DNA from: Nostoc indistinguendum CM1-VF10
GTDB taxonomy: Bacteria > Cyanobacteriota > Cyanobacteriia > Cyanobacteriales > Nostocaceae
Length of the DNA stretch: 64,000 nucleotides
Reading direction: 5' to 3'
Assembly: GCA_019359215.1 (NCBI GenBank)
Contig: JAHHHS010000005.1
Location: forward strand, 62,001 to 126,000
The stretch's first letter is position 1, and every line of letters starts with the position of its first letter. This document shows positions 58,383 through 64,000 of the stretch, in pieces. The notes beneath the pieces are model-generated. The model saw only the letters and a list, made by a program, of their open reading frames with translations, had not been told where the DNA came from and searched no databases. A program made the position numbers and the translations under genes.

Positions 58383-58675
58383 CTTTTCTGTGTTGAACTC
58401 TCCCCTCATATTCGACATCCTAAGCTGGTAATCATTACTTATCCTCTAGCTATCGGAAGGCGTATTCGAGTGGCTGATCCTCCTCCAGATTGAATTGTAG
58501 ATGTGATGGGTTAGTTAGAATACAACAATAATAGAAATAGTGACAGGTTTCCTAAATAGCTGCCCCTTCTACGCAAAGGGAAGCGCTTTTTATATATCAC
58601 TTAATACGAATCCGTTGCTTTAGATAGAGAGTGAATGAAATATAAATAGCTACGGTTTAAGTGAAACCTAGTTGA

Positions 58676-58801
58676 GTGGCGATATCCAAGTCATTAGACT
58701 TCGTGGATAAGTCTTTTTTGCTTCACATTTTGCGATCGCCAAAGGGCTGGACAGGGCCAAAAAAAGTAGATGACAAAGAAGAACGACTGAGAGCAGCATT
58801 T
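58676..58801 (+). pseudogene. phosphoketolase scrap
   Basis: In frame with the following gene it reads LLHILRSPKGWTGPKKVDDK. SPKGWTGPKxVD is a highly conserved phosphoketolase motif. No other part of phosphoketolase is present, so this is a small internal fragment fused next to the reductase remnant. It could also be chance similarity, but the eight-residue core makes that unlikely. Confidence 0.6.
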
Positions 58802-59671
58802 ATGAACTTCGATTACGACCTTTTAATTATTGGTGCAGGTTCAGCAGGTCTTGCTGCTGCTAAACGAGCTACTTCTTATGGTGTCCATGTAGGAATTGCA
58901 GAACAAGCAGACGTGGGTGGCGCTTGTATAAATTACGGCTGTATTCCTGAAAAGCTAATGGCTTATGCTGCTAATTTTTCCAGCCTTTTTTCTAATGCAA
59001 TATCTTATGGATGGAGCGAATTTCATAGCAGCTTTGACTGGTCGAAATTTATAGCAGCTAAAGACCAGAAAGTTGAACAAATCCATCAATTACACATTAA
59101 ATATCTTAAGGAATCAGGAGTAGATTTTATTAGAGGTCGTGCTAGTTTTGTTGATGCTCATACCTTAGACATCGACGGAAAGCAAATAACAGCAGATACA
59201 ATTTTGATCGCGGTAGGTGCACAACCTTTCAAGCCGAATATACCTGGGATAGAACATACTATTACTCCAAAAGAACTCTTTCAAATGAAAACATTACCCA
59301 AACACATCGCTATTATTGGAGGAGATTATTATGAATTAGTGCCCATCTCCGTTTCTTGCATACCTGAAGCTGCTACAGTTGGTCTGACAGAAGCTCAAGC
59401 ACTAGAAAAATTTGGTAAATCGGTGCAGTGTTACCGTGAGAAATTTCAACCACTTTTTTATAGCCTGAATGGGCAAGATGAAAAAACCCTGATTAAATTA
59501 GTAGTAGAAGGGAAATCAGAGCGAGTTTTGGGCGCTCATATGGTCGGTGAATCAGCATCAGAAATTATTCAAAGCATTGCTGTAGCTATAAAATTAGGCG
59601 CTACCAAAAATGACTTTGATAATAATATTGGTATTCATCCATCGAGTGCTGAAGAGATTTTCTCTTTATGA
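58802..59671 (+). pseudogene. glutathione-reductase-like flavoprotein, internal deletion
   Basis: About 289 residues. It starts MNFDYDLLIIGAGSAGLAAA (FAD site), has the redox-active CINYGCIPEK, and jumps at IAIIGG to DYYELVPISVSCIPEAATVG, which belongs near the C-terminal dimer domain. The NAD(P)H-binding domain and the rest of the FAD site, roughly 150-170 residues in this family, are gone, in frame. The C-terminus ends GIHPSSAEEIFSL, the active-site His region. The product cannot reduce disulfides with NADPH. Confidence 0.8.
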
Positions 59672-59920
59672 GTATTAATGCTTAATTGGAGTGAAACTTA
59701 CATTGAACATTCAAACTTTATTAAACCTTTTGACAAGCTTACAGTCTAAATTACACAACTATAGTTAGAGAATAATATACCTAGTCACTTTTAAGATGGA
59801 AGTATAATACAGCATTTTGAAAGCATTAGATTCATTGCCTGCTATTGTGCTAAAATTCCCGTTCGTTTGACAATACCTAAAATCATAGTCAAGTTTACAA
59901 ACTTTTGATAACTAATTATC

Positions 59921-61267
59921 ATGTCAGATGCAACAGCAACACAGCTAACCGATGCATTACATGAAGCGGCTCATCCACTGACGGGTACTGCCCAAGACTA
60001 CGATCCACTCATGGATTTAATTGGTAATGCCCGCTTTGTGCTGATTGGCGAAGCCTCTCACGGCACCCATGAATTTTATGAACAACGGGCTGATATTACC
60101 AAGCGGCTGATTCAAGAAAAAGGCTTTACGGCTATAGCAGTGGAGGCAGACTGGCCGGATGCCTACCGTGTTAATCGATATGTACGGGGAATTAATGATA
60201 TTCCTACTCCTGCTGAAGCGCTTGTAGGCTTCGAGGATTTTCCAGCTTGGATGTGGCGCAACACAGATGTGGTGAACTTCATCGGTTGGCTACGTCAGTA
60301 TAATGATGCATTACCGCAGAATGGAAACAAAGTTGGCTTTTACGGGCTTGACCTTTACAGTATGTATACCTCAATAAGCGAGGTTATTGCTTACCTAGAC
60401 AAAGTTGACCCAGAAGCCGCACAACAAGCGCGCCGCCGATATTCTTGCTTAGAACACTTTGAAGAAGATACCAAAGCTTATGGGTATGCGGCTGCTTTTG
60501 GTATGAGCGAGTCTTGTGAGAAAGAAGTTATTAATCAATTGATGGAATTGCAACGCCGGATTACGGAATATGCAGGGCGTGATGGCCAGGTTGCAGAGGA
60601 CGAGTTTTTCTATGCCCAACAGAACGCCCGACTGGTGAAGAATGCCGAGGAATACTACCGTTCAATGTTTCAGGGACAAGTGTTGTCTTGGAACATACGC
60701 GATCGCCACATGGCAGAAACCCTAGATCACCTCGCCACCCATTTAGATAAGCAAGGAAACCGCTCAAAAATTGTGGTTTGGGCGCACAATTCCCACCTAG
60801 GCTATGTACGAGCAACCGATATGGGAATTGCGGGTGAACTCAACGTCGGGCAATTGGTACGAGATAAATATGGTGATGATACCGTACTTGTGGGTTTTAC
60901 AACTTATACGGGTACAGTTACGGCTGCTTCTCTTTGGGGTGGTGTACCTGAACTTAAACAAGTTCGTCCAGCATTATCTAACAGTTACGAAGCTTTATTT
61001 CATGAGGTAGGTTTACCTCAGTTTTTACTGAATTTACGACAAGAAAATCAAGCAGTTACAGGACTAGAAAAACCGCGATTAGAGCGAGCGATCGGCGTAA
61101 TTTATCACCCAGAAACTGAGCGTCAGAGTCACTACTTCTATGCTCGACTACCCGATCAGTTTGACGCTGTAATCCACATTGATGACAGTAGGGGAGTACA
61201 ACCACTAGATCGCACTTCTCATCTAGATACAACTGACCTACCAGAGACATTTCCTTTCGCTGTCTAA
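59921..61267 (+). CDS. erythromycin esterase family protein
   Basis: A 448-residue member of the EreA/B-like family, with FVLIGEASHGTHEFYEQRAD, FTAIAVEADWPDAYRVNRYV, KVGFYGLDLYSM and KIVVWAHNSHLGYVRATDMG; the His and Glu of these motifs are the presumed catalytic residues. Most chromosomal members are not shown to confer resistance and may act on other esters. It stands alone with a hairpin repeat after it. Confidence 0.88.
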   Translation: MSDATATQLTDALHEAAHPLTGTAQDYDPLMDLIGNARFVLIGEASHGTHEFYEQRADITKRLIQEKGFTAIAVEADWPDAYRVNRYVRGINDIPTPAEALVGFEDFPAWMWRNTDVVNFIGWLRQYNDALPQNGNKVGFYGLDLYSMYTSISEVIAYLDKVDPEAAQQARRRYSCLEHFEEDTKAYGYAAAFGMSESCEKEVINQLMELQRRITEYAGRDGQVAEDEFFYAQQNARLVKNAEEYYRSMFQGQVLSWNIRDRHMAETLDHLATHLDKQGNRSKIVVWAHNSHLGYVRATDMGIAGELNVGQLVRDKYGDDTVLVGFTTYTGTVTAASLWGGVPELKQVRPALSNSYEALFHEVGLPQFLLNLRQENQAVTGLEKPRLERAIGVIYHPETERQSHYFYARLPDQFDAVIHIDDSRGVQPLDRTSHLDTTDLPETFPFAV

Positions 61268-61299
61268 ATCAATAGTTAGTTTGAAAATCATGCCTGCTC

Positions 61300-61331
61300 A
61301 GATTCTCGATTTCTTAAAAAGTCGGGAATCT
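61300..61331 (+). repeat. TTCCCGA hairpin repeat, copy 2
   Basis: AGATTCTCGATTTCTT then AAAA and AGTCGGGAATCT, the same Nostoc repeat as at 14587-14615, here 35 bases after the esterase stop. A TTGTTGT run follows, so it may terminate transcription. Confidence 0.65.
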
Positions 61332-61366
61332 TGTTGTGACAAATTCTGCCATAGTTATCGGGGCAA

Positions 61367-61440
61367 ACCAGTGAAAAGCCTCAAACAGCCTATTTAATAC
61401 TTTTGACTTTTGATTTTTGACTTCCGCCTTGCGGTACTAG
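61367..61440. mobile_element. truncated second copy of the 27358 MITE-like repeat
   Basis: From ACCAGTGAAAAGCC to TTCCGCCTTGCGGTACTAG it follows the right half of the element at 27358-27461, including the TTTTGACTTTTGATTTTTGA tandem. The left end with the other inverted repeat is absent. Confidence 0.75.
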
Positions 61441-61580
61441 TCCCTTACCTAAAACCATACGCCACCCGAACGCAATCGAGGCAGAGTGCCCAAATTTTTG
61501 ATCAAAATGCTACTCAAATGCTACTCAAAAACAGTCATAACTAAAGCAGGATGTCTGTTGTAAATGGAGTTAAGAAGCTA

Positions 61581-61847
61581 ATGCCGTGGTTTGTAAAGAT
61601 TGAAGAAGGCAAAGTCGATAAACCGATTTTTGACCAATATGTACCTGCCCATAAAGCCTACATTCAGGATTTGATTGCTAAAGGACACAAAGCGCGAACA
61701 GGCTATTGGGCAGAGCAAAGAGGCGGAATGTTGCTGTTTGAGGCTGCCTCAAGGAATGAAGCAGAAGCAATTGTAGCTGATGACCCCTTGGTGAAACACG
61801 GTTGCGTCAACTATCAACTTTATGAATGGCGGATTGTTATGGAATAA
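61581..61847 (+). CDS. YciI family protein
   Basis: 88 residues starting MPWFVKIEEGKVDKPIFDQY, with the ferredoxin-like YciI fold (HKAYIQDLIAKGHKARTGYW, EAIVADDPLVKHGCVNYQLY). The family is linked to dehalogenase-like or small-molecule reactions, largely unknown. I start at ATG 61581 (GGAG upstream); the frame is open to 61551. Confidence 0.85.
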   Translation: MPWFVKIEEGKVDKPIFDQYVPAHKAYIQDLIAKGHKARTGYWAEQRGGMLLFEAASRNEAEAIVADDPLVKHGCVNYQLYEWRIVME

Positions 61848-61870
61848 CACACATTTACTGGTTTTTAATG

Positions 61871-61876
61871 TTATGC
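61871..61876 (+). promoter_or_regulatory. likely -10 box of ffs
   Basis: TATGCT lies nine bases before the inferred 5' end of the SRP RNA at 61885. The -35 region (TTTTTAATG near 61848-61868) is not clear. Confidence 0.4.
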
Positions 61877-61884
61877 TTTTAGAA

Positions 61885-61978
61885 GACCTGGATCTATGCG
61901 ATCGCAACACCCAAATCTTGTCAGAACCGGAAGGTAGCAGCAACACGGGAGGCTTGTGATAGGCGTAGTCTCCGGGTC
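61885..61978 (+). ncRNA. ffs: SRP RNA (4.5S-type)
   Basis: The Ffh-binding loop GTCAGAACCGGAAGGTAGCA (61919-61938) is the hallmark of bacterial small SRP RNA, with the CCGGAAGG tetraloop region. The ends GACCTGGA (61885-61892) and TCCGGGTC (61971-61978) pair with one G-U, giving about 94 nt. It sits in the gap between the YciI and phasin-like genes. Confidence 0.88.
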
Positions 61979-62006
61979 GCCCTATTTGTAGGAACGGTCT
62001 GAGACA

Positions 62007-62393
62007 ATGGCTGGTTTTGGAGATATTGTTCAAAAAGCTTTTTACCTCGGTGTTGGATTAGCTTCTTACGCAGGTGAGAAAGCAGGGGGAAAATTAGCCG
62101 AAGTGCGATCGCAAGTCCAAAAACTGGCAGATGAAATGGTGGCAAAGGGCGAAATGAACACAGAAGAAGCCCGCCGCTTCGTTGAAGATATGATGAAGCA
62201 AGCCCAACAGTCCCAAGCATCTGGTGAAACGTCTGAAAAAACACCTCCTTCTGAACCTCGCCGCATTGAAATTTTAGAGGAAGATGAAGAACCAACGGTG
62301 AAACAGGGATCAACTGATGAGAACACGGAGAAATTACGCCAAGAAGTACTAGACCTGCAAAACGAGTTAAAACGATTGCAACGCGATCAATAA
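62007..62393 (+). CDS. phasin-like protein
   Basis: A 128-residue helical protein starting MAGFGDIVQKAFYLGVGLAS, then VQKLADEMVAKGEMNTEEAR, an acidic middle and a coiled-coil C-terminus (EKLRQEVLDLQNELKRLQRD). It resembles the phasin-like family of cyanobacteria (polyhydroxyalkanoate granule or general coat proteins). A function in granules is inferred from family only. Confidence 0.75.
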   Translation: MAGFGDIVQKAFYLGVGLASYAGEKAGGKLAEVRSQVQKLADEMVAKGEMNTEEARRFVEDMMKQAQQSQASGETSEKTPPSEPRRIEILEEDEEPTVKQGSTDENTEKLRQEVLDLQNELKRLQRDQ

Positions 62394-62531
62394 AAAACAT
62401 TGTTTGATATAATACCAGTATAAGTGGCACTTCAGAGAGAAAGTTGATAAGATACATTGCCTAGTGTGTATAGTGCTTCAAGCCAGATAGCACAACTCGT
62501 CCTGTTTATAGCCTGTAAAGGCATCAAGTTT

Positions 62532-62930
62532 ATGGAACAGTGGCAAAAAGATTTAGCAGAAATTGTTGAAACAGTGGCTGATGAAGTAGAGCGTTTCTTC
62601 CTGGGAATGAGTGAAATAGTAGACGCTTTTTTTGAGCTAACGGAAGAAATCACCGAGCAAGTCCCTAACATTGCTACTGAAGTCGATCAGTATTTACAGG
62701 ATTTGACCGAACCAATGTTTGAAGCTTACTGGGAACTGGAAGACCTTATAACAGATGTAGATCCAGGTTTTCCTTATTCGGTTGAACCCACGGCTGAGAA
62801 GAATCCTGCCTGTATCGGTTGTACTCACTACCACGGTCAAGTTTATAGTGGTAATTTGTTAGTTTGTGCCATGCATCCCCACGGTTGTGAAGATGAAAAT
62901 TGTCCAGACTGGGAGAAGAAAGAGTATTGA
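62532..62930 (+). CDS. conserved cyanobacterial protein with Cys-rich tail
   Basis: 132 residues. The N-terminal 85 are helical and acidic (EQWQKDLAEIVETVADEVER). The tail contains six Cys: CIGCTHYHGQ, CAMHPHGCEDENCPDW. Their spacing (C-X2-C...C-X6-C-X4-C) could bind zinc or an Fe-S cluster. ATG 62532 is chosen; the frame upstream to 62457 looks random. Function is unknown. Confidence 0.75.
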   Translation: MEQWQKDLAEIVETVADEVERFFLGMSEIVDAFFELTEEITEQVPNIATEVDQYLQDLTEPMFEAYWELEDLITDVDPGFPYSVEPTAEKNPACIGCTHYHGQVYSGNLLVCAMHPHGCEDENCPDWEKKEY

Positions 62931-63073
62931 GGGGGAGTGGGGAGTCATTCAAGTTTAGATTTTGGATTTTGAATTTTGGATTGGAGGAAAAATTTAAAAT
63001 CCAAAATTGGCAGAGTTAGGAGTTAAGAAGCTACAAAATTTAATAAAGGACGTAAAAATCAGTAAAACAACTA

Positions 63074-63487
63074 ATGACAACTGACAAATTATCTGAAAGT
63101 GTAACCCAGCCAAGCCAAGAAATGAAGTATGGCGAACGCGACATTGCCGAAGGTAAACTAATTACCTTTCCGAATCCGCGCGTGGGAAGGCGATATGACA
63201 TTAACATTACTTTGCCGGAATTTACTTGTAAATGTCCGTTTTCTGGTTATCCTGACTTTGCGACAATTTACGTTACCTATGTGCCTGATGAACGGGTAGT
63301 GGAATTGAAGGCGCTTAAGCTTTACATTAACAGTTACCGCGATCGCTACATTTCCCACGAAGAATCTGCCAATCAGATTCTGGATGATTTTGTGGCTGCT
63401 TGTGATCCGTTGGAAGTAACTGTAAAAGCAGATTTTACGCCTCGCGGAAATGTGCATACTGTGGTTGAAGTGCGTCATCAAAAGTAG
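63074..63487 (+). CDS. queF: QueF, 7-cyano-7-deazaguanine reductase
   Basis: A 137-residue unimodular QueF that reduces preQ0 to preQ1 in the queuosine pathway. It has the catalytic Cys in TCKCPFSGYPDFA (C54 of the product, followed by Asp), VVELKALKLYINSYRD and NQILDDFVAA. It is full length. No preQ1 riboswitch is evident in the 143 bp upstream. Confidence 0.93.
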   Translation: MTTDKLSESVTQPSQEMKYGERDIAEGKLITFPNPRVGRRYDINITLPEFTCKCPFSGYPDFATIYVTYVPDERVVELKALKLYINSYRDRYISHEESANQILDDFVAACDPLEVTVKADFTPRGNVHTVVEVRHQK

Positions 63488-63499
63488 CATAAGTTTTAA

Positions 63500-63700
63500 A
63501 CGCAAAGGGACGCATTCGCATTAGCGTTCGCGCAGCGTCTCGTAGAGAAGCGGTAGCGACGTTAGGAGCGTCAGCGTCTGTCTGCGACACGCTGCGCGAA
63601 CGCAGAGAAGGAAATCGCAGAGGAACGCGGAGGATTACTCTGTGTTCCTACCCTGCGGGAAAGCGTTCGCGTAGCGTCTCGTAGAGAAGCGCCTCTGCGT
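63500..63700. repeat. nested short dispersed repeats, GC-rich
   Basis: Several copies of GCGTTCGCG(C/T)AGCGTCTCG followed by TAGAGAAG (about 63520-63550 and 63663-63690), an inverted one (ACGCTGCGCGAACGCAGAG, 63588-63606) and CGCAAAGGGACGC/GCGCCTCTGCGTTT ends. It lies between the convergent queF and ccs1 genes and may form a large RNA structure. Confidence 0.8.
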
Positions 63701-64000
63701 TTAAACTTCAATCGCCGTCTCTTTTTCCTCAACTTTTGGCTGTGAACTCAGCCGATCTAAAATTTCCAAAACCTCTTGTTCAAAAGCAACTTGGGCGCGA
63801 TTAGTTTTACCACCCACATATAAGCGATCGCCTTTTTGCAATGCCCATATTTGCGAATGAGAAAAGTAACTCATCACCACACCCAGCATTAATAAACCAA
63901 ACCCTGAGTAAACAATTGGTATACCTGGATCAGCTTTAATTTGTAAGCCAGTGCTGCCAATTACATCTAGAACTTTGAGCTTTACGCCATTGACTTGGGT
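63701..64000 (-). CDS. ccs1: Ccs1/ResB cytochrome c biogenesis protein, C-terminal part
   Basis: The last 99 codons run off the window. The frame reads [40 protein letters not shown], a membrane helix, and [20 protein letters not shown], as in the end of cyanobacterial Ccs1 (ResB). It helps deliver haem for cytochrome c maturation at the thylakoid membrane with CcsA. Confidence 0.88.
   Translation of the reverse strand, partial: TQVNGVKLKVLDVIGSTGLQIKADPGIPIVYSGFGLLMLGVVMSYFSHSQIWALQKGDRLYVGGKTNRAQVAFEQEVLEILDRLSSQPKVEEKETAIEV

Overview
This window comes from a filamentous, probably heterocyst-forming cyanobacterium of the Nostoc/Anabaena group. The evidence is the photosynthesis genes (psbO, chlM, ccmP), the many GCGATCGC octamers (HIP1), a long N-terminal extension on FtsZ, Nostoc-type short dispersed repeats, and hairpin repeats scattered between genes. 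I assigned no species.

Layout. 1-5000 holds the Fe-S assembly operon sufBCDS on the minus strand and its divergent repressor sufR, with two textbook SufR operators between them. 5000-8600 has small membrane and TPR proteins. 8600-14500 has an orphan ABC ATPase and a 1530-residue double hybrid histidine kinase coupled to a small XRE regulator. 14600-19500 has a lipoprotein pair, a frameshifted sigF, psbO and a small conserved protein. 19600-25800 is an accessory three-gene cassette (KAP/AAA-like ATPase, TPR plus P-loop protein, 14-repeat WD40 protein) whose central NTPase is broken. 26500-31800 has ftsQ, ftsZ, gshB and grxC. 32000-38000 has a PEP-CTERM protein, a CPA2 antiporter, chlM and two small membrane proteins. 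38100-41350 is a decayed patch of fused gene remnants followed by a shortened egtC and egtD. 42900-50900 has a PAS-Crp regulator, glpK, a frameshifted MFS gene, argC, a modular 21-bp repeat array and a DUF1350 protein. 51600-56600 has ccmP, a pentapeptide-repeat protein, an RTX/PPC protein and a sugar dehydrogenase. 56600-59700 has an IS630-type element nested in a small repeat element, a HAD phosphatase and a gutted glutathione-reductase-like gene. 59900-64000 has an erythromycin-esterase-family gene, YciI, the SRP RNA gene, a phasin-like protein, a Cys-rich protein, queF and the end of ccs1.

How the genes work together. sufBCDS and sufR form a self-regulated Fe-S assembly unit. gshB and grxC lie next to each other in the glutathione system. 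ftsQ and ftsZ belong to the divisome. egtC and egtD are what is left here of an ergothioneine route, since egtB is absent from the window.

The most striking overall feature is erosion. At least eight genes show single-base frameshifts, internal deletions or fusion of remnants, and small palindromic elements have entered or bounded coding sequences (DUF423, ftsQ stop codon, HAD stop codon). The best candidate for an under-described system is the ATPase/TPR-NTPase/WD40 cassette, whose first gene has its start codon in the loop of a perfect 26-bp stem.
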